Of a stretch of 64,000 nt of DNA, positions 15,563 through 24,126 are shown in pieces. The translations under genes were made by a program, and so were the position numbers. The notes beneath the pieces were generated by a model. The model ran no database searches. It was not told the origin of the DNA and saw nothing but the letters and a program-made list of their open reading frames with translations. The DNA is from Rhizobiales bacterium SYSU XM002 (GTDB lineage Bacteria > Pseudomonadota > Alphaproteobacteria > Rhizobiales > Beijerinckiaceae). Numbering within the stretch: the first letter of the stretch is position 1; each line of letters begins with the position of its first letter. The stretch spans positions 62,001 through 126,000 of the forward strand of contig VWVY01000007.1 of the NCBI GenBank assembly GCA_009846685.1, in the 5' to 3' direction.

Positions 15563-16234
15563 CTAGGCGCGCGCCCGTGTCGCATTGATCTGCTCGATCG
15601 AAGCGACGAAATCGCTGAACCTCGCCCCCTGAATGGCGATATGATCGCGAAGCCGCTCGGCGGCCCCTTCGGCATCCCCTGCCCGGATCGCTGCAACGAT
15701 GGCCTCGTGCTCGCTCTGCGAGGCCCGCATCCGGTTGCGCACCCTGAGCTGGAGACGGCGGAACGGCGCGAGGCGCCGGTGCAGGATGCTCGCCTGCTCG
15801 GCCAGAAACCTGTTGCCGCTTGCCGTGTATATCGCGCGGTGGAAACGCTCGTTGTGGAAGTAATACTGGTCGGTGTCACCTGCTTCCAGCGCCAGCCGGC
15901 AGGCGGCCAGAGTCTCGTCGAGGGCCCGTTCGCCCTCCGGCTGGAGACGCGTTGCCGCGCAGCGTCCGCACATCGCCTCAAGCTCGGCCATGACGTCGAA
16001 CATCTCGATCAGCCGGACGGGGTCGGGTGCACTGACAACGGCGCTTCGATGGGGACGCAACTCGACCAACCCTGCTGCCGCGAGGTGCTGGAGCGCTTCC
16101 CGGATCGGCGTTCTCGACACGCCGAAGCGCGCGGCAAGCGCGGTCTCGTCGAGCCGTTCACCCGGCTGGAGCGTGCCGGTCGCGATCTCTTCCTCGAGGC
16201 GCGCCCGTAATGTTCCGTTTTCTTTTCTGCCCAT
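15563..16234 (-). CDS. GntR-family (FadR/FCD subfamily) regulator
   Basis: A 223-residue repressor or activator with an N-terminal winged HTH (LDETALAARFGVSRTPIREALQ at about residues 30-52) and a helical FCD ligand-binding domain whose metal-ligand histidines appear in NERFHRAIY, SEHEAIV and RDHIA. The ATG at 16232-16234 is chosen over a TTG ten codons upstream because GGAAAG precedes it. It is divergent from the first TRAP system and probably controls it through the TGTATACA palindrome between them. FCD regulators commonly sense carboxylates, which fits the neighbouring transporter. Confidence 0.9.
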   Translation of the reverse strand: MGRKENGTLRARLEEEIATGTLQPGERLDETALAARFGVSRTPIREALQHLAAAGLVELRPHRSAVVSAPDPVRLIEMFDVMAELEAMCGRCAATRLQPEGERALDETLAACRLALEAGDTDQYYFHNERFHRAIYTASGNRFLAEQASILHRRLAPFRRLQLRVRNRMRASQSEHEAIVAAIRAGDAEGAAERLRDHIAIQGARFSDFVASIEQINATRARA

Positions 16235-16329
16235 CGCTCTTTCCGCCCTGCTCTTTTGTCGCAAACTCGCTCACCCGGCGCAAGGCCTGCGGACGGCACG
16301 TCATATTTTGCACGCGAAATTTCATGAAA

Positions 16330-16337
16330 TGTATACA
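16330..16337. promoter_or_regulatory. TGTATACA palindrome, candidate GntR operator
   Basis: The sequence AATGTATACAATT lies between the gntR gene and the first TRAP receptor gene. The same core, as CTGTATACAG, occurs upstream of the second gntR gene of this block (24092-24101). FadR/VanR-type regulators bind such short palindromes. Confidence 0.6.
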
Positions 16338-16441
16338 ATTTTCTTGACGGCTTGCTCCTGCAATGAGACTAAAGCCATAGTGAAGAACTTAGAATGGTCG
16401 CAGGCCCCGTGCTCAAGCGACGCAGATCCGGGAGAACGCAC

Positions 16442-17440
16442 ATGAAAAATCTGGGAAAATTCGCCCTGGCAGGCTTCCTGTCTCTCACGGCCGGCCTTGC
16501 CGGCGCTCAGGCACAGCTCGTCCTGAAGGCCTCGCACCAGTTTCCGGGCGGGAAGGGCGACCCGCGCGACGAAATGGTCCAGATCATCGCCCGCGAGGTC
16601 GAGAAGGCCAATGTCGGCCTCAAGATCCAGGTGTTCCCGGCGCAATCGCTCATCAAGGCCAACGAGCAGTGGGGCGCGTTGACGCGCGGACAGCTCGATC
16701 TTTCCTCGTTCCCGCTTGACTACGCCTCGGGCCGCCACCCGATGTTTTCCGCGACGCTGATGCCGGGCCTCGTCGGTAATTTCGACCGCGCAAAGCGGCT
16801 CAACAACTCCGATTTCATGAAGGCCATCAAGGCCGAGGTCGACAAGGCCGGTGCGATGGTGATCGCCGATGCCTGGCTCTCCGGCGCCTTCGCCTCCAAG
16901 AAGCAGTGCATCCGCGGACCGGAAACCGTGAAGGGGCAGGTCACGCGCGCGGCGGGGCCTGGCTTCGAGCAGATGCTCGCTGCAGCCGGCGCATCGATCT
17001 CCTCCATGCCGTCGAGCGAAATCTACAACGGCATGCAGACTGGCATTCTCGATGCGACCAACACCTCTTCCGCGAGCTTCGTCTCCTTCCGTCTCTACGA
17101 GCAGGTCAAGTGCCTGACGGCGCCGGGCGAGAACGCCCTCTGGTTCATGTATGAGCCGGTGCTGATCTCCAAGCAAACCTGGGGCAAGCTCAACAAGGCG
17201 CAGCAGGATGCACTGATGGCCGCCGCCAAGAAGAGCGAGGAATATTTCGACGCCGAAATCCGCAAGGGCGACCAGAAGATGATCGACGCCTTCAAGCAGG
17301 CCGGGGTCGAGGTCGTGTCGATGACTAAGGCGGATTTCGATGCCTGGCTGAAGATCGCACAGGAAAGCTCGTACAAGAAGTTCGCCGAGAAGGTAAAGGG
17401 CGGCGAAGCGCTCATCAAGCAGGCGCTCGACGTCAAGTAA
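16442..17440 (+). CDS. TRAP transporter receptor (DctP family), system 1
   Basis: Periplasmic solute-binding protein, 332 residues, with a cleavable signal peptide (MKNLGKFALAGFLSLTAGLAGAQA). The DctP/7 fold is evident: VLKASHQFPGG at the mature start, the conserved carboxylate-binding Arg in VKGQVTRAAG (about residue 164), then SSEIYNGMQTGILDATNT. It delivers an organic acid to the DctQM membrane pair encoded next. A strong hairpin follows the stop codon. Two cysteines (KKQCIRG and QVKCLTA) may form a disulfide. Substrate unknown. Confidence 0.93.
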   Translation: MKNLGKFALAGFLSLTAGLAGAQAQLVLKASHQFPGGKGDPRDEMVQIIAREVEKANVGLKIQVFPAQSLIKANEQWGALTRGQLDLSSFPLDYASGRHPMFSATLMPGLVGNFDRAKRLNNSDFMKAIKAEVDKAGAMVIADAWLSGAFASKKQCIRGPETVKGQVTRAAGPGFEQMLAAAGASISSMPSSEIYNGMQTGILDATNTSSASFVSFRLYEQVKCLTAPGENALWFMYEPVLISKQTWGKLNKAQQDALMAAAKKSEEYFDAEIRKGDQKMIDAFKQAGVEVVSMTKADFDAWLKIAQESSYKKFAEKVKGGEALIKQALDVK

Positions 17441-17448
17441 GCCAGAAC

Positions 17449-17475
17449 CCGCCGACGCTCTTCGGGTGTCGGCGG
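17449..17475 (+). terminator. Intercistronic hairpin, TRAP system 1
   Basis: CCGCCGAC pairs with GTCGGCGG around an 11-base loop between the receptor and small-permease genes. There is no T run, so partial termination or 3'-end protection of the receptor mRNA is more likely than full termination. Confidence 0.65.
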
Positions 17476-17542
17476 CTCCCTCGGCCGCCGAGGCTTCCAA
17501 CAGTCCGTCACGCCCCCATCACGGGTAACTCGTGGACAGGCC

Positions 17543-18028
17543 ATGATCCAGAAATTCATCGTGAACGTCGACCGGCTGTCGAAGCTGCTGGCAGTCGTGT
17601 CCGTCCTCCTGCTCGTTGCGGCGATGCTGGTCGTCTGCCAGTTGATCTTCATCCGCTACGTTTTCCGATCGCCGACGATCTGGCACACCGACTTTGTCGT
17701 CTACGCGGCGACGGCCTCGATCTTCCTCGGCGCGCCTTACGTGCTGCTGACCAAAGGCCATGTTGGCGTCGACGTCATCGACATGCTGATTTCCGCCCGC
17801 ACCAAGAAGAGGCTGCATTTCATCGGCGGACTCGCGGGGCTGGCCTTCTGCTTCGGGATGTTCATTGCGAGCGCGATCTATTTCACCGAAGCGCTGCACG
17901 GGGGGTGGGAGACGCCGGGCGTCTGGAAGATCCCGCTCTGGCTGCCGACGCTGCCGATGCCACTCGGCTTCGGGCTTCTTTCCCTGCAATACGTAGCCGA
18001 ACTTCTTAAGCTGAGGACCGAAGCATGA
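17543..18028 (+). CDS. TRAP transporter small permease (DctQ family), system 1
   Basis: A 161-residue inner-membrane protein with four predicted helices (about residues 16-40, 50-68, 92-112 and 130-150). The family pattern includes RYVFRSPTIWHTDFVVYAATASIFLG, where an aromatic/acidic pair replaces the more common W-x-E-E, and the loop KGHVGVDVID. It forms the membrane complex with the large permease, whose start overlaps its stop by four bases (ATGA), giving translational coupling. Confidence 0.92.
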   Translation: MIQKFIVNVDRLSKLLAVVSVLLLVAAMLVVCQLIFIRYVFRSPTIWHTDFVVYAATASIFLGAPYVLLTKGHVGVDVIDMLISARTKKRLHFIGGLAGLAFCFGMFIASAIYFTEALHGGWETPGVWKIPLWLPTLPMPLGFGLLSLQYVAELLKLRTEA

Positions 18029-19341
18029 GTGCGGGTTTCGCCGGCGGACTGCTTGTCATCGCCCTCTTCGCCCTGCTCGGCACGGGCATGCCGATCGCCT
18101 TCGCGCTCGGCCTCTCCGCCATCGCCGCGCTAATGGTCAGCCAAGGGTTCGGCGTCTATTACGTACTCGCCGAGACAATGTATTCCGGTATCGCCAACCT
18201 CGCCTATGTCTCGATCCCGATGTTCGTGCTGATGGGCGCTGCAGTCGCCGCCTCGCCTGCGGGCAAGGACCTCTACGAAGCGCTCGACCGTTGGATGGGT
18301 CGCGTGCCCGGCGGTTTGGTGCTGTCGAATATCTCTGCCTGCGCGGTCTTCGCCGGCATGACCGGCTCGAGCCCAGCGACCTGCGCCGCGATCGGCAAGA
18401 TGGGCATTCCGGAGATGACGCGGCGCGGCTACCCTGAATCCGTCGCAGCCGGGTCGATCGCCGCCGGAGGCACGCTCGGCATCCTCATCCCCCCTTCCGT
18501 GACGATGATCGTCTACGGCATCTCGACCGAGACCTCGATCGGGCGGCTGTTTCTCGCCGGCGTCATACCGGGGATCATGCTGACGATCATGTTCATGCTC
18601 TGGGCACTGATCGACGCCAAGCGGCAGGGATACGATTTCTCCGCGACGTCGCAGGTCTTCTCGATGAAGGAGAAGGTGGCGTCCCTTCCGCGCGTCCTCC
18701 CCTTCGTCGCGATCATCGTCGGCGTGATGTTCGTGCTCTACGGCGGTGTCGCGACCCCCTCCGAAGCTGCGGGGGCGGGCGCTTTCCTCACGCTCGGCGT
18801 CGTCATCGTTCTCTACCGGCTGTTCAAGGCGGGACCGGTGGCCGAGATCTTCGGCACGGCGATGCGCGAGAGTGTCATGATCATGATGATCATGGCTGCC
18901 GCCGAGTTGTTTGCTTATGCCCTCTCCTCGCTGTTCATCACGCAGACGATCGCAGGGGCAATCGCCGCGATGGAAGTCAACCGCTGGGTGCTGATGGCGA
19001 TCATCAACCTGTTCCTGCTGGTGGCCGGCATGTTCCTGCCGCCGGTCGCGGTGATCGTGATGACGGCGCCGCTGCTACTCCCCATCATCACGCAGGCGGG
19101 GTTCGACCCCTACTGGTTCGCGGTTGTCCTGACGATCAACATGGAGATCGGGCTGATCACGCCGCCTGTGGGGCTCAACCTGTTCGTCATCAATGCCATC
19201 GCGCCGAACATTCCGACGCGAACCGTGCTATGGGGTGCGCTGCCCTACGTCCTGGTGATGCTGCTGGCGATCGTCATTCTCTGCGTCTTCCCGGAACTGG
19301 CGACCTGGCTGCCGGACAAGGCCATGGGAGTCGCGCGCTAA
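18025..19341 (+). CDS. TRAP transporter large permease (DctM family), system 1
   Basis: A 438-residue integral membrane protein of the ion-transporter superfamily, the sodium-coupled translocation subunit. Family motifs are present: PMFVLMGAAVA near residue 68, MTGSSPATCAAIGKMGIPEM at about 111-130, GGTLGILIPPSVTMIVYG at about 150-170, and the second repeat with LITPPVGLNLFVI near residue 382. The length and repeat structure are complete. It is the last gene of the system; a second TRAP receptor gene begins 142 bases downstream. Confidence 0.94.
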   Translation: MSAGFAGGLLVIALFALLGTGMPIAFALGLSAIAALMVSQGFGVYYVLAETMYSGIANLAYVSIPMFVLMGAAVAASPAGKDLYEALDRWMGRVPGGLVLSNISACAVFAGMTGSSPATCAAIGKMGIPEMTRRGYPESVAAGSIAAGGTLGILIPPSVTMIVYGISTETSIGRLFLAGVIPGIMLTIMFMLWALIDAKRQGYDFSATSQVFSMKEKVASLPRVLPFVAIIVGVMFVLYGGVATPSEAAGAGAFLTLGVVIVLYRLFKAGPVAEIFGTAMRESVMIMMIMAAAELFAYALSSLFITQTIAGAIAAMEVNRWVLMAIINLFLLVAGMFLPPVAVIVMTAPLLLPIITQAGFDPYWFAVVLTINMEIGLITPPVGLNLFVINAIAPNIPTRTVLWGALPYVLVMLLAIVILCVFPELATWLPDKAMGVAR

Positions 19342-19396
19342 GCCCATCTTATTGGTTGCAATAGAAACTAAAATCCGGCAATTTCCGCCCCGTATG

Positions 19397-19458
19397 CGAA
19401 CACTTGTTCGTAAAGCACCCTTTCAAGCGTGCATCAGTTGGTATTGTGTAATACCAAC
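19397..19458. promoter_or_regulatory. Two palindromes upstream of TRAP system 2
   Basis: GTTGGTATT (19437-19445) and AATACCAAC (19450-19458) form a perfect 9-bp inverted repeat around GTGT. CGAACA and TGTTCG (19397-19402, 19405-19410) form a second one around CT. Both lie in the 142-base gap before the second receptor gene, and the first is only 26 bases before its ATG. The TTGGTATT/AATACCAA form resembles FadR-type operator half-sites, so the two genes blocks may be separately controlled. Confidence 0.6.
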
Positions 19459-19483
19459 CAAGAAAGAAAACGGAGGAATGCCT

Positions 19484-20530
19484 ATGAAACTCAATCGCCG
19501 TTCGCTTCTGTTGGGCATGGGGGGCGCTGTTGCCGCGCCGCATGTGATCACCAGCGCCAGGGCCGAGCCGGTCGTCACGCTCAAGCTCCATCATTTTCTC
19601 CCGCCGGTCTCCAACGGCCACGCGAAAATGCTCGCACCGTGGGTGAAGAAGGTCGAGGACGACAGCCAAGGCAAGATCAAGATCAACATCTTCCCCTCGA
19701 TGCAGCTTGGTGGCACGCCGCCGCAGCTTTACGATCAGGCGCGTGACGGCGTCGTCGATATCGTCTGGACGCTGCCGGGTTCGACGCCGGGCCGCTTCCC
19801 CACCACGGAAGTGTTCGAACTGCCGTTCATCTGCGCGCAGAGTGGCCTTGCGAACGCGCAGGCCGCGCAGGAATTCGCCGACAACCACCTCAAGGACGAG
19901 GTGAAGGACGTCAAGATCCTCTCCTATTGGGCGCATGACGGCGGCCTGATCCATGCCAACAAGCCAATCCAGACGATGGAAGACCTCAAGGGGCTCCGTC
20001 TACGCAACCCGACCCGTCTCGCCGGCGAGGCGCTCAAGGCGCTCGGCGCCACCTCCGTCGGCATGCCGGTGCCGCAGGTGCCGCAGAGCCTCGCGCAGAA
20101 GGTCATCGACGGTGCGGTTATCCCTTGGGAGGTCGTGCCGGCCGTGAAGGTGCACGAACTCGTCAAGTATCACACCGAGATTCCAGGTTCGCCCGCGCTC
20201 TATTCCGCCTCGTTCTTCCTCGCGATGAACAAGGCGAAGTACGAGAGCATGCCGGCCGACCTCCGGGCGATCATCGACAAGAACTCGGGTCAGGCCTTCG
20301 CGCGTCTCGCCGGCAACATGTGGGACGATGAAGCCAAGCGCATCCGGGCTCTGGTGCAGCAGCGCGGCAATATCATCGGCCAGATTTCGGCCGAGGAAAA
20401 GGCCAAGTGGATCAAGGCGACCGAGGGCGTCTACACCGACTGGATCGCTCAGATGAAGGAAAAGGGAATCGACGGCGCCACGTTTGTCGCCGAAGCCCGC
20501 AAGCTTGTCGCGAAATACGACAAGGCCTGA
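19484..20530 (+). CDS. TRAP transporter receptor (DctP family), system 2
   Basis: A 348-residue periplasmic binding protein with a probable Tat-type signal (NRRSLLLGMGG, then PHVITSARAEP). The start at 19484 is chosen because GGAGG lies seven to eight bases upstream; an ATG two codons earlier is too close to it. Conserved features are LKLHHFLPPVS, FPSMQLGGTPPQLYDQ, the ligand Arg in LKGLRLRNPTR (about residue 178) and PQSLAQKVIDGAV. The twin-arginine signal suggests export in a folded or metal-bound state, unusual next to the Sec-type receptor of system 1. Confidence 0.92.
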   Translation: MKLNRRSLLLGMGGAVAAPHVITSARAEPVVTLKLHHFLPPVSNGHAKMLAPWVKKVEDDSQGKIKINIFPSMQLGGTPPQLYDQARDGVVDIVWTLPGSTPGRFPTTEVFELPFICAQSGLANAQAAQEFADNHLKDEVKDVKILSYWAHDGGLIHANKPIQTMEDLKGLRLRNPTRLAGEALKALGATSVGMPVPQVPQSLAQKVIDGAVIPWEVVPAVKVHELVKYHTEIPGSPALYSASFFLAMNKAKYESMPADLRAIIDKNSGQAFARLAGNMWDDEAKRIRALVQQRGNIIGQISAEEKAKWIKATEGVYTDWIAQMKEKGIDGATFVAEARKLVAKYDKA

Positions 20531-20558
20531 CGCACGCGCCTTTCCGAAGCACAACAAG

Positions 20559-20585
20559 CGCCTGCCGACCTGAACTCGGCAGGCG
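20559..20585 (+). terminator. Intercistronic hairpin, TRAP system 2
   Basis: CGCCTGCCGA pairs perfectly with TCGGCAGGCG around a 7-base loop, 28 bases after the receptor stop codon and before the small-permease gene. Confidence 0.7.
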
Positions 20586-20618
20586 ATCCGGTCGGTATTT
20601 GCCAAATGGGGGAGACAG

Positions 20619-21137
20619 ATGGCAGAGGCAGAAGGGGCACCGGGTGTGCAGCGCCGGTGGCTTGAATCCATCACGGGCTGGATAGCCATCGGCGGCGGCG
20701 TGCTCGCGCTGGCGGTATCCATCCTTGTCGTCGTCTCGGTCCTTGGACGCTGGTTGTTCCGGGCACCGATCGACGGCGATTTCGAATTCGTCGAAATGGC
20801 GACAGCTCTTGCGGTTTTTTCCTATCTGCCGCTGACACAGGCGCGGCGCGGCCACATCATGGTCGATACCTTCACGATGCGCCTCAGCCGTCGCGCGCGC
20901 GATCTGATCGATGCCTTCTGGGATCTCGTCTATGCGTTGATGCTGGGCTTCTGCGCCTTCGCGCTGTTCTTTGGCACGGCGAACATGTTCGGCAATGGCC
21001 AGACAACGATGCAACGCCAGTTGCCGATCTGGCCGAGCATCGGCCTCTCCGCGATCCTCTGCACAATCGCTGCGTTCATCGGCGTCGCCACCGCGCTGTC
21101 CCTGTACCGCCGAGCCAAGGGGGGAGCAGGCGCATGA
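20619..21137 (+). CDS. TRAP transporter small permease (DctQ family), system 2
   Basis: A 172-residue four-helix membrane protein starting after GGGGGAG. It has the DctQ signature region RAPIDGDFEFVEMATALAVF and the cytoplasmic-loop segment ARRGHIMVDTF. It pairs with the large permease immediately downstream, whose start overlaps by four bases. It is only distantly related to the small permease of system 1. Confidence 0.92.
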   Translation: MAEAEGAPGVQRRWLESITGWIAIGGGVLALAVSILVVVSVLGRWLFRAPIDGDFEFVEMATALAVFSYLPLTQARRGHIMVDTFTMRLSRRARDLIDAFWDLVYALMLGFCAFALFFGTANMFGNGQTTMQRQLPIWPSIGLSAILCTIAAFIGVATALSLYRRAKGGAGA

Positions 21138-22573
21138 GCGGAACCTCCATTGCCCTCGTCGGCTTCGGCGTGATGCTGCTCATGATCGCACTTCGCGCGC
21201 CGATCGGCCTCTCGATGCTGATCGTCGGCGCCGGCGGCTACATCCACATCGCGGGTGAACCGGCGTTCTTCAACTACATGAAGACGAATTCCTATCATCA
21301 GTTCGCGAACTATACGCTCTCGGTGATCCCGCTGTTCATCCTGATGGGAGCACTTGCCGAGCGAGCCGGCATTGCTTCGAGCCTGTTCAAGGCGGCAGAA
21401 CGGGCCTTCAGCAACATGCGCGGCGGCCTCGCGATGGCCGTTATCGGTGCCTGCACGGCCTTCGGCGCGATTTGCGGCTCCTCTGTCGCAACAACCGCGA
21501 CCTTCGGGCGCGCGGCGATGCCGGAACTGACGCGCTATCGCTATGACGGCGGCCTCGCGACCGGCACGATCGCTGTCGGCGGCACGCTTGGCATCCTGAT
21601 CCCCCCCTCCGTGATTCTCGTCATCTACGCGATCACGACGGAACAGAATATCGCCAAGCTTTTCCAAGCCGCGTTGATCCCCGGTCTGCTCGCAGCCTTC
21701 TTCTACTGCTGTGCGATCGCCTTCGTGGTCTGGCGTAATCCTGAACTTGCGCCGCAGGGCGAAACGATCATCGTCGAAAAGAACGTTCAGCCCCTCTGGC
21801 CGAAGCTCGTTGGCGGGCTGATTGTCGTCGCTGCGGCCATTCAGGCTTTCCGGGGTGCCGATGTCACTTTCTCGGCGATGATCGGCGCGCTCGGCCTCCT
21901 CATTGCAATCGTCGATGTGGCGGTAATGCCTGCAATCGTCATTGCCATCATCGTGGTCGGCGGCATCTATGGCGGCGTTTTCACGCCAACCGAAGGTGCT
22001 GCCGTCGGTGCTGTGGCGATGCTGGTTGCAGGGCTAATGAAGCGAACGCTCGATCTGGCGAGTATTCTCGAAGCCTTGCGCCAAACGGCCGAAACCTCGG
22101 GCATGATCTTTCTGATCCTGCTCGGCGCGGAAGTGTTCGGTGCCTTCCTCGCGCTGTCGCAACTCCCGACGACCGCCGCGACGATGATCTCCAACTCCGG
22201 GCTCTCGCCCTACATGGTTCTCGTGGCCATGCTTGGCTTTTACATCCTGCTGGGTGCAGTGATGGACGAACTGGCGATGATCCTGCTTACCCTGCCGGTA
22301 TTCTTCCCCGTGATTCAGGCACTGGATTTCGGGATGCTGCCGGACGATGTCGCCATCTGGTTCGGCATCCTTGTGCTGATGGTGGTCGGCATCGGACTTA
22401 CTGCCCCCCCGATCGGTCTCAATGTCTTCGTGATCGCCTCGATCGCCAAGGACGTGCCGATCATCAAGACCTACCGCGGTGTGTTGCCCTTCCTCGTCAC
22501 GGACGTGATCCGGCTGATCCTCGTCGTGCTGTTTCCGGGCCTAGCGCTGTGGCTCGTGCGCTTCTTCGCCTAG
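21134..22573 (+). CDS. TRAP transporter large permease (DctM family), system 2
   Basis: A 479-residue translocation subunit, longer than that of system 1 because of an extra hydrophobic stretch in the middle (about residues 215-285). Motifs include SVIPLFILMGALAERAG, FGAICGSSVATTATFGRAAMPEL, GGTLGILIPPSVILVIYA and LTAPPIGLNVFVIASI. Its TAG stop shares a CTAG tetramer with the stop of the convergent racemase gene, so there is no intergenic space between them. Confidence 0.93.
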   Translation: MSGTSIALVGFGVMLLMIALRAPIGLSMLIVGAGGYIHIAGEPAFFNYMKTNSYHQFANYTLSVIPLFILMGALAERAGIASSLFKAAERAFSNMRGGLAMAVIGACTAFGAICGSSVATTATFGRAAMPELTRYRYDGGLATGTIAVGGTLGILIPPSVILVIYAITTEQNIAKLFQAALIPGLLAAFFYCCAIAFVVWRNPELAPQGETIIVEKNVQPLWPKLVGGLIVVAAAIQAFRGADVTFSAMIGALGLLIAIVDVAVMPAIVIAIIVVGGIYGGVFTPTEGAAVGAVAMLVAGLMKRTLDLASILEALRQTAETSGMIFLILLGAEVFGAFLALSQLPTTAATMISNSGLSPYMVLVAMLGFYILLGAVMDELAMILLTLPVFFPVIQALDFGMLPDDVAIWFGILVLMVVGIGLTAPPIGLNVFVIASIAKDVPIIKTYRGVLPFLVTDVIRLILVVLFPGLALWLVRFFA

Positions 22574-23304
22574 GGCGAGGGGTAGCGGCGCGGCACGAGG
22601 CTGGCCTGGAACCAGCGCACGAAAGTTTCGATCGAGAAGACGGGCAACCCCGTGGCCTCGCGGATGTCCGCCGCGTACGGGATCATGTTCGTGCATTCCA
22701 GCACGATGGCGCCGACCTCAGGGTTGGCTGCAGTGAGCGAGCGCGCGGCATCGACATTGTCCTGCCGCGCCAATCCGACATCGAGTTCGAGTTCGTTGTC
22801 GAGCAGCACGCGCGTGAACTCGCGTCCACCTTCGGTAGTACCGACGGGCGTGCCTTCAGGAACACCGGCCTTCGCGAGATGCTTCGGCGTGAGGCTCGAC
22901 GCGGAAACGGTGAGGATACCCGCACGTTTGCCTGCCGGCAGCAGCGCGTTGACCATGCGCACCTGCATCAGCGACGAGGTCGCAACTGGGATGCCAACCG
23001 CATCGGCAAGTTCCTGCTGGAACAGCGAGAGGAAGCCGCAATTGGTGGTGATGCCATCGACGCCGTCCGCAGCGAGTTCTCTGGCGGCGTCGATGAAGGC
23101 ACCGAGCAGGCCGTCCGCGCCCTGACGCACCACGCGATCAGGGCTCGCCGAGCGCACAACCTTGTAGTGCACCGGAAAGGGCCAGGTCAGCGCGTTGCCC
23201 ATGTCCCCGGGGATGCGCGGAAAACGCGCTTCCAGCATCAGGATGCCGACGCTCGCGCCATAGACCGCCTTGCCGCCCCTGGCCTTGCCCGGATTTCCGC
23301 TCAT
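22570..23304 (-). CDS. Aspartate/glutamate racemase family protein
   Basis: A 244-residue cytosolic enzyme of the Asp/Glu/hydantoin racemase superfamily (PF01177). It has the two catalytic cysteines of cofactor-independent racemases: TTNCGFLSLF at about residue 88 and LECTNMIPYA at about residue 204. The superfamily interconverts D- and L-amino acids or isomerises maleate-type acids. It is the second gene of a gntR-racemase operon (gap one base). With a nearby D-amino-acid dehydrogenase, racemisation of an amino acid followed by oxidative deamination is the simplest reading, but that is inference. Confidence 0.85.
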   Translation of the reverse strand: MSGNPGKARGGKAVYGASVGILMLEARFPRIPGDMGNALTWPFPVHYKVVRSASPDRVVRQGADGLLGAFIDAARELAADGVDGITTNCGFLSLFQQELADAVGIPVATSSLMQVRMVNALLPAGKRAGILTVSASSLTPKHLAKAGVPEGTPVGTTEGGREFTRVLLDNELELDVGLARQDNVDAARSLTAANPEVGAIVLECTNMIPYAADIREATGLPVFSIETFVRWFQASLVPRRYPSP

Positions 23305-23305
23305 T

Positions 23306-24007
23306 TCAGCTTCCTGTCTTTTTCATCGGCGTTCGGAATAAGGTGTCCGAGCCGACGACATAGATGTTCGAATAGCCTTCGCGCACGGCAGCGACGATCT
23401 GGTCCATGCGCTTGGCGATATGCCCCCGCAAGATCGAGGCGGCCTTGTCGCTGTCGCGGGCCTCGATCGCGGCCATGACCGCGCGGTGCTCGCCCTTCGT
23501 CCGGTCCGTGCTCGCTGCCATATCGACCCAGCGGATGAAGCGGATGCGCTCGTTGAGCCGTTCGAGCTGGTGAACCAGTTCCGCGTTGCCCGCGAGGCGG
23601 GCGATGCCGATGTGGAAGGCTTCGTCCAGCGCCGTCATCTCGCGGATGGTCAATCCTTCGACGCTGAGCCCTTCCGCGTAAAGCGCCTCGCGCAACGCCG
23701 CTATTCCGTCGTCGGTTCCCCGCTCGATCGCGCGGCGGACGGCGGCGACCTCGATCACCTCGCGCAGCTCGTAAAGATCGAAAATCGATTGCGGGTCGAG
23801 CGCGCGGCAGAAGAACCCGCGGCCGGGGACGAAATCGATCAGTTGCTCGGAGACGAGACGGTTCAGCGCTTCGCGCAAGGGCGTGCGACTGGCATCGAGT
23901 GCCTGCGCCAGCGCGACCTCGTTGAGTCGCTCTCCGGGGCGGAAACGGAAATCGACCGCCATCTCCTTCAGGCGCGCGTAAAGCGCCTCGACCCGCCCTT
24001 CGCTCAT
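23306..24007 (-). CDS. GntR-family (FadR/FCD subfamily) regulator
   Basis: A 233-residue regulator. The ATG at 24005-24007 has GGGAG five bases upstream; an ATG further out lies close to the operator and is unlikely. The winged HTH contains NEVALAQALDASRTPLREALNRL (about residues 28-50). The FCD domain histidines are in DEAFHIGIAR, GEHRAVM and RGHIAKRM. It is divergent from the ThDP-dependent enzyme gene, with the palindrome CTGTATACAG between them, and co-transcribed with the racemase. It probably controls the whole racemase/ThDP enzyme/dehydrogenase/TRAP group. Confidence 0.9.
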   Translation of the reverse strand: MSEGRVEALYARLKEMAVDFRFRPGERLNEVALAQALDASRTPLREALNRLVSEQLIDFVPGRGFFCRALDPQSIFDLYELREVIEVAAVRRAIERGTDDGIAALREALYAEGLSVEGLTIREMTALDEAFHIGIARLAGNAELVHQLERLNERIRFIRWVDMAASTDRTKGEHRAVMAAIEARDSDKAASILRGHIAKRMDQIVAAVREGYSNIYVVGSDTLFRTPMKKTGS

Positions 24008-24091
24008 TGCCACTCCCGCCTTGGACAAGCCACGTGCCTGGCTACAAGGAAAAGCATTGACACAGACAGTTTGCGCTTTCAACATACATAT

Positions 24092-24101
24092 CTGTATACA
24101 G
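24092..24101. promoter_or_regulatory. CTGTATACAG palindrome, candidate GntR operator
   Basis: A perfect 10-base palindrome in the divergent gap between gntR and the ThDP-enzyme gene, sharing the TGTATACA core with the site upstream of TRAP system 1. CATACATAT lies directly beside it. Confidence 0.65.
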
Positions 24102-24126
24102 TTCTGGGCACAAAAAAGGCACCCCC

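Noticed and set aside
13842-15566. A 574-codon open frame antisense to copA
   Set aside because: It mirrors the CopA codons, has an Arg/His/Asp-biased composition without any domain, and GC-rich genomes produce such frames routinely. CopA itself has every expected motif.
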